A stretch of DNA of 64,000 bases from Sycobia sp. Sy_11 (taxonomy: Eukaryota > Arthropoda > Insecta > Hymenoptera > Epichrysomallidae): contig JACCIC010000019.1 in the NCBI GenBank assembly GCA_018907035.1, positions 4,171,501 to 4,235,500 of the forward strand. The letters are read 5' to 3'. Position numbers and translations under genes: made by a program. Positions 36,012 to 49,210 of the stretch are shown in pieces; positions within the stretch are counted from its first letter, which is position 1; each line of letters begins with the position of its first letter. The notes under the pieces are model-generated. The model was given only the letters and a program-made list of their open reading frames with translations. It did not search any database and was not told the DNA's origin.

Positions 36012-39000
36012 CCGCGTCCGCATTCGCGCGAAACTCGCGCCCCATCGATTCTAAACGGCGACGTAATTTCATTGTAGACCGGCGAGTTTGCTTTTACTCT
36101 GGCAGCGCTTATTCTTCGACTTTTTTTTCAGGGCAATATACAGATAAAGACGCAGTTTTAGCGGCACTGCGGTCTTTCAATGCGGAGTTGGAGCTACATT
36201 ATCGTTTAATATTTTTCACATATGTGTGCGTGTGTGTGTGCGAGGGAGAGAGAGAGAGATATCACTATGAGCGGGTATATTCTTTTGCAAAAATTTATTT
36301 TAGAAGTACTTGTTAACTTATCCAATTTGTAATAGGGAAGTGTCAATTTTACATAGATTGAGATTTATACATATTTTAGATGGAATACGTAGTTTATATC
36401 TTATAGACACTTAGGAATGACTACAAAATTAATTATTTAATTTATGCACAATGGCGGTGGGATTTTGAAAAAAAAACTATGCGGATTTTATTTAAGACAT
36501 GATTTTGGATATTAGAAAAAAAACACAAGAACTCATTGCCATATCCAGTCGATTTTCTAATATATATATATAGTATACATAAAAATAAAAAAGTGAACAT
36601 AAATTAATGTACAGAAAACTCGATGCATTATATGCTTTGTTCTCGTTTTCATGCGGTGTCCCTTCGCGAGCAGTTTCAACAGCGAAAGTAAAAGAAGCAA
36701 TTTCATCGGCAAACAAGATTTATCGATTAAAGCGAGCAGCAGGCTCGATAGCTGCGCGAGCATCTAAAATTTAAAATGGAGATAAAATTCATACAATAGA
36801 CTTGCGCGTGAAGTGCGTTATAAGCAGTACATTAATCGTTGACTATAGGTTTATATACGCATACGTTTACATATACATAAATTTGACTAAAGAGTCGCGC
36901 ACGATATTTAATTAATTAAATTTCTCACATCGCACTTTTGTTATTTTAATATTAATTATGATAGAGCGATTGGTACAAAGATAGTATTAACGAGAAAGGA
37001 AGCTTTTGAGATTATTTAATATGCATTTGTTCGCTTCTCATTAGGCAATCTTATGAAATGACTTCTAGATTGAATGTAGGCGAATTATGGCGAATTATAG
37101 CCGATTAGCTTTTCATCGTATTTATGTAGCTACCTTTTTATCATGTATATTTACGCAATATATAGTTAATTTATAGTCGTATTGGGTGCTTTATAAAACA
37201 ATTTCTTACCTCTCTTGAAAATTAAAATTTAGAAATTAGAATTTTATACCTCTCTTTAAAATTTTTTAAAAATAATTTCGTTCTTTTAGCTTCAAAACTA
37301 TATTGATATATTTTATTTATTATAGATACGCTAATGTATTCCAATATCTATCATTTTTTTTTTCAAAACTAACAAAATGTTAATTATGCTAGATGCGTTA
37401 GTTGAGTTTACAACAGCTGAACATAAGTAGCGTTTTTAATTTAATTAATTTTTATATTGAGATCTGTTAGTTTCGTTTACAAGCTAATAAAAAAATAAGT
37501 AATTGTCATTTTATTTAATGAAAATAATGTGTCTTTCGAACCTGTTGAATTTATTGTTTAGTTTTGTCAATGTTTAATTAATAAGAATAAATTACAAAAG
37601 TATTTTGTTTACCAGATCTTTATATTCGTGTGAGTATGTAAAGAAACAAAAATACGAGAAGAAAAGTATGTCACTGTCTCATAATCAAGAATAAGTGACT
37701 GTCAATATTTAGGAATACCCATTATCTATCATGATGGATAGGATTCTTCATCAATTCATTTAATACTTATTTCGTTAAGTGAAAGTCAATAAACTAAAAT
37801 ATTATTTTTTAATAAATTATAATCCATATCAAGAGTTTGAGTTCACGAGTTTTACTGTTTTAGCCGCACTACCATTAAGCCTTTCGTTTATTTGTTATAA
37901 AAATAGTGAGCCTTAAATTCTTAAAAAGTTAATCGAAAATAATGGCCTTTTCTCGTTGCAGCCAATATATACGTATCAATAATTCTCGGATATGCGAGAA
38001 AAAGTGTAGCTTAACGATATTTAGCTCGGCATTGCGGGCTCCCGCTCTCTGGGCGCGCATATGCGCCGCGAATAATTTGTCAATTAAACTTCCTCCCGTG
38101 ACGAGTCGCCGGGGACATTTTTACGCACGCGGCCGGCCCTCGTTAAAGTTAAAAATTCCACGAGCGTCCTGTAATTGTAAACGATAATTGAGCCGTATCA
38201 TCTTTCATCCACGTACCTCATCAGCACAAGCTAATGTCGAGTTTGTATTTATTAAAGCTCGATACGACTCAAGTACGCCGGGTTCGCAGCGCTAATTATT
38301 TACGACGACTCATCGTGCCTTTCATCGATCCTGACAAGATCGAGGTAAATAAGAGCGGGGATATACCAGGCGATCCTCTGGATACGTTTCGAGGCTGCGG
38401 ATATGTTATATATATATATATATTATATATACACGTCGTCCGATCCGATACTGCGCGGCGCGAATAAAGCGACGTATATATACGAACGTATCGTTGAGCG
38501 AATCACGCCACGACGTTTACGATGAATGATTTGATCAATTTTCTAGAGCCCTAGAAATTCCGCCGCCGCTTTCAGGTGCCCCCTCCCCCCCCCCTTCCGC
38601 CCCGCTACCGCCGCCGTCACTCCTCCTTCTTACGTCCATCAGTTCTAATTTCTGTATATACGTTGCGGGATTGCCCAATCATAACTGTTACGCGGTATAT
38701 GGGATCGATTGAATAATCCATTTGGAAAGGTAAACTACAGATAGCGTAAGAAATTCAACTTATTGACCCTAATTTGAAACATACAATTTTTATTTTATAA
38801 TTTATTTATAGCTTGACTGCATTAAATTAAATAAAATATTAACATTTAATATACTAAATACACACACATGCGCACACACGCGCACACACACATACAATTA
38901 GTTATATAATATCATGAAAAGCCACGAATTTTATCTCCCCTTTAACTTTTTATTAACCAAATTTTAACTTGCTACTTTGTCTTGCTTAGAAAAGGCACGG

Positions 39001-40589
39001 AGGAGTCATAAATACTTGTTCGAATTCTCCTCTCTCGGATCTTCGTTCGAGCTAATTAACGAGGTCGTAGGTACCATCGATAGCACATATAGTCGTTTAT
39101 GAGTTCGAATGAGGAGGATAATATCATAGAATCTTATAGTCGGCGTTCTCTTTACGTCAATTCCGAATAAATTATACAATTATTTCATTAATAGTGTATA
39201 AGTTGTGGCACTGTATACACTTCTATGTATATAATTATATATATCGTATATACTGTAAATAGTATAAATCGAGGTAGAATAACTGAAAATTAAGTGAAGC
39301 AGATTATGTTTATTTGGCTTCCATAAGAATTTTCTTATATTTTTAACGTTCCTCTTTATTATTTAAAAAACAAACATGCATCAGTGTTTTTTTTTGCTTC
39401 GTCAAAAATATTATACTCTATTATATTGTTTATTGGTTTATTTTTCTAACTTGTCCGGAAAATTTAAACTTGAGAAATTTAAGCGAAAAAATTTGTACGA
39501 AAAAGTATATATATATATATATATATGCGAAAAATAAAAGATCCATTTATCGAAGAGCCGTATAAAAGCGACAATTGTGCCGTCGTGCCCCGGGCGCTGT
39601 GCGAGCTTTCTCCTCTTGTCTTACATATATATATATATACATACAAGAATGTATATAAAGGAACTCTCGGGTGTAATCAATGGGAGCACGCAAAGAGCAG
39701 CGAAATGAAATAATTTCCGGCGAGTGTGTAGCGCGCGACTTCCATACAATGCGAGCCTTAGACGATGGCCAGAGGAAGCTGCAAATGAGTTATTTTATTC
39801 TATATAGACATATTGTATATATATATATATTGATACACACGCATATGTATTGTATATAGGTACAGAATCAGCAATTTTTCAACCGCTGAAGACAACAAAT
39901 GGAAGTAGTTAAGAACGCGGGACTGAAAGCTAAATACGCAAAGTAATTCGATTAATCTATTTAAAATTTTAATAATGAAACTACGTTTTTTATAGTACAG
40001 ATTGACACAAAAAAATTTGTTATTTTCCGCTCTGTCTCGTGCTTTTTTTTGTAACAAATTAATAATAAATTAAATGATTTAACAGCTATAACTCCGGGTT
40101 GAGGTAAAACTTCCTTTTTAAGCGTCGAACGACGCTTTACGAAAGATATATAACTTTATTACTTTTTCTAGTTCTAAAATTGCACACACACAATACACAT
40201 TCAGATTATGTATTTGTGAAAAAGATGTAAATGAAAGAAGATTGCCTTTTTGAATCCTTAATTTACGGGAGATTTTAGGCTTGTCTTGGCTGCATAGATT
40301 TTATATAAAACGACCGAAAAGTTCGATAAGCAAAATATGGAATTCGCAATCGGAATAACGACCTTGAAAGTAGTGTACTTTCATACAGAAAACGTTATCA
40401 ATGATCATAATTGACCAACATTTTCAATATTTTGATTTCAATTTCCATAATTTCGAATAGTCTTGAAAAATTAAAATAGAGTGGAGTATACGTTTCGCTC
40501 CTCGGTCACATGCCGAAGTGGTTTTGTAAATTTTGGCAATTTGAAATTAGTTCTATTAACCCAAAGTTTGCCCATCTGATTTCGTGCAA

Positions 40590-40640
40590 TCATTAAATGC
40601 AATTAATCGTTAAATCATTAAATGCAATTAATCGAAATTC
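40590..40640. repeat. Short tandem duplication of about 25 bp
   Basis: The unit cattaaatgcaattaatcgt occurs twice in a row. Confidence 0.7.
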
Positions 40641-41562
40641 ATTTTGCAATAAATTAAGTATGTTTATACGCGAGTAATAGCTCAACATTTGCCATTTCTT
40701 TTACGCTTCGCTAACATCTTGTAGATTTTATTTTTATGCTCAATTTCTGAAAAGAAATAACCGGGTTTCCGCTTATTTATTCACAAAGTAGTAGGAAAAT
40801 GATCTATGAATATGTATTTCGTATCGAAGAGGTCGTTGCAAAAAATTAGGTTGCAACAATGACAAGGAACCCCTTATTTAGGGATTGGAAAGTGGCCAAA
40901 CGTAAAGAATTTCAAAACTGCCAATATATACGAAAATTATTCTTATCTCGATTCGTTCGATTAAATTTTCAAGAATATCGCCGAGATAGGGATGGATCTT
41001 TAAAATTTCCGAGCAGCCAAATGACAATGATCGAACTTAATTTTTCGCGAGGCGAGCACTCTGACGCGTGACCCCTGCTTTTCTCCGACCCCGCGAATGA
41101 TCGGGCGATCCTTGCGCGGTCGCTCTACATCGAGCCCAAAGCACTGAGATTAGCCCGCGCCAACGTCGTTTCCCCTCCCCCCCCCCGTTCGGGCGGCGAT
41201 GCGGCTCGATACCCCTCGGTGCCGCAGGCGACAGCGATTGGCCAGCCACCGAGGAATCGCAGCGAAATAGCCACCCTGGCCCGTGCATCGAGACGTACGC
41301 GAGACGTATGACAAGCGACAAACCGTCGCGAATCACGACCAGCTCGATCCTACCCCCCCCCTCCCCCAACCCAGCCCAATTTGCCGCTCGAATCTCCCGC
41401 CCCCCCCCCGACTCACGTCGCGGGGACGCGCGCGAGCGCCGCCCGTAGCGAGACCGCGGCGCGTTCTCAAAGACCTCGCGACCCCGTCGCGGCCACTCGA
41501 CCCCGTTCGCGCTTGTATCCCCCGATCGCGTACCCAGCGCTTCTTCGTTAACGCGTACGTCA

Positions 41563-41563
<1 letters not shown>

Positions 41564-41619
<56 letters not shown>
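41564..41619. repeat. (TA)n microsatellite inside the CpG-rich block
   Basis: About 28 TA units between strongly GC-rich flanks. Confidence 0.95.
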
Positions 41620-41622
<3 letters not shown>

Positions 41623-42174
41623 GGTATATCTGCGAAAAGTAGAAGAAGAAGGAGACGGAAGAGAAAAGAAGAAGAAGAGAAGAGACCCCCTCGAACGGGT
41701 GGTGATGCAGCCGAGGGGGTGGCGAGGCATTCGGCGCAGCCCCCGTTACAAGCCCTGGCTCTACATACGCGCGCACACACACACAGACACACAGACGCAC
41801 GAGCTGGCCTCTCTCCTGGGGTCGCTCCCACTACTCCGAATACTCCACCACCATCCCCTCTTCCCGCTACTCGCTCTCACTCTCTCCCTCTCGTTGCTTT
41901 GCAGGTGGCGCGCGCGCGCGCGCTCGCGCAATGCCACCGCGCACGATATAGATATGCATGTATATATATATATATGTACATACGCAGCGGCCTTATATAG
42001 AGTGCTCGCGGGCTCAGTGCCGAGCCGTGCCTCGACCCCGTCGCGCTCCGCCGGTACAGTCCGCGGCGAGCCACCGGCCCGAGGAACGACGACGACTGCG
42101 AGCATCGCGGCCTCCCTCACACACACACACACACACACACACGTGTACACAGACGACGTCCAATTTGTATATGT

Positions 42175-42215
<41 letters not shown>

Positions 42216-42878
42216 TATGTAAATCGCGATCTCCGGGGCGGAGGGGGAGGTGGGCGCTTGGGCGATTAGTCGTTCTCGAGGCGGGCGCGAGCTCGCGCCT
42301 CCGCGGTCGGCCAGCGGGCTTCCGAGCCCCTCGTTTCCGGGTCGATAATTTGCATTTATCGCGCGTGGCCGGGGCAGGGGGTCGCGGCGGTGGCGGCTCC
42401 GCGAAAGACCGAGTCGGACAAGTACGTGTTCGCGCACAGCTGTGGGCCGGTGGGGGTGGCGCGGTCTTTGACGAATTTTCAACCGCTGTCGCCGCTGTCG
42501 CTGCTGCCGCTGCCGCTGCTGCCGCTGCTGTTATCGCTGAGCTTTTCGAGAGGTGCGCGACGCATGACTTTGAGGAGCTTTCGAATTCAGTGCAATAATA
42601 GCGCGCTCTCGCCCTCGTTTTTTGGCTTCTTCTGGGAAAGTCACTAGATCTTGTGGTTTTCCTTGCTTTTTCTTTTTTTTTTTTTTTTTTTGGTTTTTTT
42701 ATTTTGTGGTTAGTGGGTCGATCGCGCGCGCTCGTCGCGGCGTTTTGCCGGTGCGCTTCGTGCGCTATATACAGATGTATATGCACAAGCTTTTGGAGAA
42801 TTTCAAGTTCGCTGTAGAACTGCGAATTTTCGCACGGTGGGCCGAAGTGTAGCCGAAGATTAGCTGTTTCGCTTGACG

Positions 42879-42902
42879 ATGGATAAATTGTTTTTGGCAC
42901 AG
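42879..42902 (+). CDS. Candidate first coding exon (MDKLFLAQ) with strong donor
   Basis: An ATG opens eight codons, MDKLFLAQ, that end exactly at CAG|GTAAGAG, a near-consensus donor, at the 3' border of the CpG-rich block. The phase is 0, so it cannot splice directly to exon 2 of the DUF229 gene (phase 1). No following exon was recognised between 43 and 49 kb, so the partner may lie further right or beyond the window. The ATG may also be a chance codon in a noncoding 5' exon. Confidence 0.3.
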
Positions 42903-43118
42903 GTAAGAGATAAATTAGTCAATATTTATACACACTTGTAAATACAAATGCACGCATATTTATATAGCAACTAATCTATTTTACTTCGCTAATTTTATTA
43001 GAATAACACATGTCGCGTCTATGAAAGTTTGATTATTTTATTACCTCGCTGCTACTCGACTTTTGAATTAAAATTAAAAATTGTACTTATGACGACCGTT
43101 CTGAATTAAATCAAGAAA

Positions 43119-43404
43119 ATATTTTTATCGGTCTTACAGTCTTTCTAATATAATATAATAGCCAAAATAAAACATCTCTCCTTGTTTATATTCGCCCCCG
43201 AAGAATCTGAAATAGAACACATTACTGCAATAAATTATATTAAAAATTAAAAATAATAATATAAAATTAATAATAGAGTAAAATAAAAATAAAATAATAA
43301 ATAAAATAAAATTAACAAAAAACAATATTCCGTGTTAGTAAAGGACATCAAGTTATTGTAGCTAATATATTATATTATAAAGACTGCAAGACTGATAAAA
43401 ATAT
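43119..43404. repeat. MITE-like element with 25-bp inverted repeats
   Basis: The left arm 43119-43143 (atatttttatcggtcttaca...) and right arm 43380-43404 are inverted copies with two mismatches, spanning 286 bp of AT-rich DNA with no ORF. The left arm and neighbouring 100 bp resemble the repeat at 12.96 kb. No clear target-site duplication was identified. Confidence 0.45.
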
Positions 43405-46400
43405 TTATCGATCGACTTTTTAATATTAATTCTACTACATGCCGAATTTAGTGCACGACTTTAATCTATGCATTAAACCGCCTAAAAGATTTTTCAAAGG
43501 TAAATTTTTTGGCTCTCTTAGAACACAATCGTAAGCGATATAAAAATAATGAAATATTGATTCGACGTGTACGAGCTCGGTGGCACTGAATTTATAGAGG
43601 AATAAAAAGTAAGCACATTGCCGAAAGCTTTTAATTATATACACGCGTAAATGTTAGGATCGATGCGGTCGCTATACTGCGGAATCGATGCGCGGTTTTA
43701 TCAAATAAAATGCTTAAGCACCCCGATTTAGATAGGCGCCAGAGCTTGATTTTTCGGCGTTTGTAAATGAAAAAAAAAAAATAATGTTTTGAATATTTAA
43801 CCTGCTATGAAGCAGAGCATTCGAACGTGCGCTTGCCATTTTTACCTTTCTTGGGGCGCTGGTACCGGATTACCGACGTATTAGGTCATTCTTTATTTAA
43901 TGCGATATCATATTGAGGCGGTGGCGGCGAGAGGAAGCGTATATCGTTCCTTTGTGTATTACTCTTCATTGTTTGTATAATCTAGCGCTGTCATATCGAG
44001 ATAGGTAAAGTGACGCGTGTGTTTTCGTGCCCTATTACTCGAAGCTCGTTCGACCTTCTCTACCAGTTGTATCTAAAAATAAAGGTCTATTCAACTGAGT
44101 TTTGTTTATTGATCATCGACGCTATGTACATTGTACTATATACATGAAAAAATGTTGTAGGACAGCGATGATCAGGCCTTAAATGATCCTCTACTATATT
44201 ATTATTATACTTAGAAATTTATTAAACTTAGAAATTTATTAATTTATTAAATTTATTAAATTTATTTTTTAAAACGTAGATAAATTGTCGATTGAAGTAT
44301 TTTGCAATGATTTATAAAATTCAATAGATTTAGTATTAGGCAATAAAAATAAAAAAATTGCGCCAGTTTTAATGTTAAGCTTATACTAATAATTTTTTAA
44401 TTAATTAATTTTATAGACGAAAAAACGTAAATTTATTTTTCAATATAAGTATTAGAAAGTAAAATTGAATTGTCAAAATGGTAAAAACATTATTCGCTTA
44501 ATTTTACGGGATAATTAATTTTGCCAGAAAGTATAAGTTAACACGGTCATATATTGTGAACATACGTGGCTATGCGTAGAAAATTCAATTTTACTTTTTT
44601 CCTTTTTTTTTATCCGGAATTCTTGTGTTCGCAGATATCGAATTATTAGAAAAGTTTTAATAAAAAGAAAGTAATAATAGGTTATTGAATTATGATCCGT
44701 AATTATATACTCTAGATTATTATATTATTAAATTTTTTACGTGCAGATTTTATACTCGTTAATATTATAGATTCTTCAATGTGTGCCTAATTAATAATTG
44801 AAAAAAGTAAAGAAAATAAAAAAGAAATTGTATAAATTCCGCTATATTTATATTCTTCAGAAAAATAACAAGAAAATTTGATCGTGACATAGTAATATAG
44901 TATATATTATTCAAAATATTCCGTTAAAAACAAAAATTCCAATTTCCTTGGCGGCTTTTTTTTTATCTTAATAGAGTAACCGTGAAGTAAATTTTATTAC
45001 TTTTTACTTTCATATAAATTATTTTTATATCTATTTACAGTATACTTATTCTTTATAAAATTTTGCAAAATTTTAGTTGCTCGCTTATTACACTCACGTT
45101 ATGCTGATAAAATGCATATGTCTAGAATACATAAAAAGAATGTTAAGTTTAGCTAAATATGAAAAATATTAATGTAATAAAATTTCTAGTTGAATAATTT
45201 CGTTAATCTGGAAAATTAAAGTAAAAATTAGTAATCGTTCATTTATAAATAAACTTATGCGTATAGAATGCAGATGTTTAATAGAGTTTAACTGTGAGTT
45301 GAAATTTGACAAATGTTATTGAAAGTAGTCTTAATTGATGGATAAATTTAAAACTATATTTAACAACATTATCTTTTACTTTCAAACTATATACATATTA
45401 TGCACATTAAGTAACGTCTATTTTTTTCATATACATGCCTTCTATATAAACCGTAAAAGAAATGCAAACTTCAAAAATACAAGTCCCGCATGTTTCCTAA
45501 TGATATTTTAAAAAGTATAAGTTACCCATTATTACAAACGGATATTTGATTTCATTTTTTGTGTTTTGATGATGAAATTAAGAATTAAAAAGTTTCGAAA
45601 ACACAAAATGATTTACAAACGTTACTAAATTACCTTTTTTTCAATTCTTGAAGTATATTTTGAAGAAATCAGAATTATAGTATTTCAACAACTCAAGAGC
45701 CGCACAGTATATACACCTTAATTTGAAAATATCTTTTACTTAAAATCACACGAAACTTTAATTTTCAATAAAAGAAAATAAAGTAAAAGGAAAAGAAAAA
45801 GAAAGTTTCAAAAAACATATAATTTATGCAACTTACTTTCTTTTTCTTTATTATATTTTTATTATGGAACATTATTGTGATTTTTACGAAACTATGATAA
45901 TAGAAAGCAGGCCTTTGAACAGTATAAATGCATTTATTTAACAATAAATAATTATTTTTACATTTTTATAGATAAAAGTCCTTTTGTAGAAAAATGCATG
46001 TTTAAAGTAAATGTAAATTCATACAGATAAATCAAATTGTTCTCAAAATCGATAATAGTCGAGGACAAATACACCAGGGTATTATAATTTTTTAGTGACC
46101 TCAAAGTTTGCTGAAGGTCGCTTGAAATTTTCGGATGCATTTTATTCAAACGTAAAATATCAAGCTTTAGCCAACTTTAAACTGACTTTTGGAAGACAGA
46201 TTCGTGCATTTTGTTTAATCACTGGATAAAATGTAGAATTTGAAGAAATGAAATTTTCTGTCGAAATGCAGAAATGTGAAACGTAATAATATAATAATAA
46301 ATAATGAAGAGGAAATTATAAAAACTAGAAGACAGTTATAGAAACATTGGAAAATAATATTTATAAATTATATTATATTTAAAAAGAGAGCCTACTTTTA

Positions 46401-46691
46401 TAGTACAGTAACATTATACAATAATAAAACAATAATAACACGTTATAAAATAATAAAACTTGTCTAAAAAAATTTTAAATAAAATTAAAAATTTCGTAAC
46501 AATCAAGTAATGTTAGTATAGCATTGTGTAAGTAATACACAATACACTTTTAAAATCTTAAACAATCTTATTTAACATATGTTTTATAGGTAGACTTAAC
46601 GATAAAATTTCAAAGAAAAACCAAAGGTAGTTCAAAGATACTCTTAAGTCTTTTATCAAAATTAAGCATGCCATTTGAAAGTTCGTTAAGA

Positions 46692-46752
<61 letters not shown>

Positions 46753-46905
46753 AATTTAAAATCATAAATTGTAAAGACAGAAAAAATTATATTTTACCAA
46801 TATATGTAGTAATTTCGTGATTATGAAACGCAATTATTAAAAATAATAAAACGATATCTTTACATATAATCGTATATCGTAAATTACAATATTACCTTTA
46901 TATAT

Positions 46906-46942
<37 letters not shown>

Positions 46943-48659
46943 CCGAATAACATTTCATTGCGACTATTGTAATAAAATATCCGCGAGGAGAGACCGTTTT
47001 GAGCAAATTCCATCGGATCTACAGGCGCGAGTCAGGCCAACGAGACGACGACAGGCTCTTATGCAGAATTAGCCTCGGTATCGCGGGCGATCGTCGAACG
47101 CGCGCCTCCGGTTAAATTATCTTTGTAAAACCCGGCGCGAAGGGATCGGCGCGAGGCGCGGCGAAGGTTAATGCGCGACACCTCGCGCACGCGTCGTCGG
47201 GTACGCTCGTCCGCGGATGCGCGGGAGCGCGGCTGACGTCGTCGACAATCCGAGATCCCAGTGTCGCGATGTAAGCGAGCGGTGATAAATCGACCGCTCG
47301 TTAAATCGGCCATTGCGTCTAATTCAAGGTGGATACCGGGCTTTATCTCTGCGAAGAATATGCGCGCATCTCGACGGTATCGTATACGGTGACACGCGCT
47401 TTTCTCTCTCTTCCTTTTTCTCCGTATTACCCGTCAGCGGCTCGGCCGGCATTCCATTAGATACCAATCATTTTTCCATCGTTACTTTTGCACCTCCTGT
47501 CGAGCCCCTTAGCCCCGCATCCGCGTAAACATATGCATAATAATACCGCGCGCGCTCTCCGGCGAATTGCTCGATTACTTTACTTGTCGCGGCAGCAATA
47601 CCGCGTCGTTCTAAAAATAGTTGTATTATTATTGTATGTGCGCGCACATTAGAAAGTGCAAAGAGGCAAATTGGCGCCTATAAACGAGACGAAACGAGCC
47701 AAAGGTCGCCGTGTAATGCGACCGCGCCGGCACGCGCGAGCATTGTGCAACCGGGCTCCGTGCTGCACTGTCCAGCTGGCTTGTGCCTTTGCGCATAATG
47801 GCACAACGAAACTAATAACAAAAATCGAAGCTCCGGCTTAACTGGACCGAAAAAGGCAAAATACAAAGTACAGGGACTGCGGTCAATGTTTCCGTTATGT
47901 ATACCCACGACCTGGCAGTTCCTTGCAACCTATATTATGAAAAATCTAAAACAGAATGATTTGTTGCTAATGCGTTCGGAGAAATGAAGCCTAATATTAT
48001 GATCCAATTGATATTATCAATGGAAATCAATCGTTTGATATTATATTTTGGACGAAAAACTGAGAATTAAAAGATTTTCATAGATCGAGAAAAAAAAAAT
48101 AGTCAATATTCACATCGCATAAAGAACGTATTCGTTCGTATTCCATTGTATTGTGTATTTTGTAATTTTGACTTTTTACGTCTTACTTCGGATATAAATA
48201 CAAGTCGACGATCAGACCAGTTCGGTAGCTAAATCTTTCTTCGAAAGTCGGGCTGATGCCGAAGTATTCATTTAATTATTATTAGAATCCTTAGAAAATA
48301 ATCAATACAACACAAACAGTTCATTTATTTATATATGTACTAAATTTTAATTTTCTATTTTTTTTCGTCCATATATAAGTAATAACATAAACTCATTTCC
48401 TTTCGACCTTTTGTATAAGAGTTCATATTAAAGTTCTGATAATGAAAGCTCGTTCACAAAAACAGAAGTTAAAAATATAGCGGCGGCTTTCTTAGATTTT
48501 TAATAACACGAATTTCATCATATTCATCATAAAGTTTCATGCCTCAGTTTATTGATCAATGTTATTAATCTGCTACAAAAAAATTTCTCAGAAATATATC
48601 AGCCCGATAAAACGGCAAACGCCATTAAGTCGATCGAAATTACTCGAAATTCGCATGAA
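43405..48659. other. Intergenic region with one moderately GC-rich island
   Basis: AT-rich to 46.9 kb. 47.0-47.9 kb is CpG-richer without a convincing ORF and may be regulatory DNA of the downstream gene. The rest shows nothing recognisable. Confidence 0.45.
46697..46749. repeat. (TA)n microsatellite
   Basis: About 26 units. A second tract of about 15 units is at 46908-46937. Confidence 0.95.
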
Positions 48660-49210
48660 ACTCTTCTATATATCAGTTGCAGAGGCGTACGAGGTCGTCG
48701 AGGAAGAAATAACAATTCGAGCAGCGTCATACGCATCATCTGCAGCGCCGCATCGGTAGTCGCGCGATCGTAGTTCTGGGCGACGAATTGGCGGTGAGAG
48801 GGGGGGGGGAGAAAAAAGAAACGCCGAGGCGGGAGCCAAACAAAAGCGACGAGCGATAAGAGCCGCGCTCGCGCGCCGGAGGAAGCGGCGCGGCACTGCC
48901 GCAGAGAGGCCGCCCGCGCGGAAGAGGAAGAAGATAATACGTATTCGTAAACACGCGCACACCCACGCGCGCGCGCGCACACGGGCACGCGTACGAGCGT
49001 AATAGCGAAGATCGCCACCTCCCGCCCCTCGGGGGTAGGGATTTCGAGCGCGCGGACGAATGGCGGCCGGCCGTCAGCACTCGCCGAGATGACAGCGGGC
49101 CCGTGACGATGAAAGGGCCCGCGGACGATGAGGGCTTCGTGGAGTAAAGCGGGCGGCGGCGGGGTGAGAAGGAGGAGGCGGCGGAAAAGGAGAAGGAGGC
49201 GGCCCGGAGG
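48660..49210 (+). promoter_or_regulatory. CpG-rich promoter/5' UTR region of the DUF229 gene
   Basis: GC-rich DNA directly upstream of the start codon, with no canonical TATA box seen. Short upstream ATGs occur, for example near 49109 and 49120. Minus-strand ORFs here (up to 292 aa) are low-complexity shadows. Confidence 0.45.

Larger units (their letters stand above)
34030..41036. other. Intergenic region with GC-rich patches
   Basis: Mostly AT-rich. CpG-rich patches occur at 35750-36060 and 37940-38640, each with only short low-complexity ORFs. No gene or RNA was recognised. Confidence 0.5.
41037..42902 (+). promoter_or_regulatory. CpG-rich block with a probable transcription start region
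   Basis: About 1.9 kb of GC- and CpG-rich DNA stands out from AT-rich surroundings. It includes a (TA)n tract, CA/TG runs, a ctgccg-type trinucleotide stretch at about 42482-42545 and several long but low-complexity ORFs on both strands that look like compositional artefacts. It ends in a candidate coding exon with a good donor. In insects such blocks commonly mark promoters and 5' UTR exons; which gene this one serves is not visible here. Confidence 0.4.

Noticed and set aside
41037..41831. Minus-strand ORF of 264 codons
   Set aside because: It crosses a 56-bp (TA)n tract and is arginine/proline/glycine-rich by composition; no recognisable family.
41761..42900. Minus-strand ORF of 379 codons (and a plus-strand ORF of 299 codons) in the CpG-rich block
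   Set aside because: Low-complexity reading of TA, CA and GC-rich repeats, open on several frames at once, with no domain. Typical of stop-poor GC-rich DNA.
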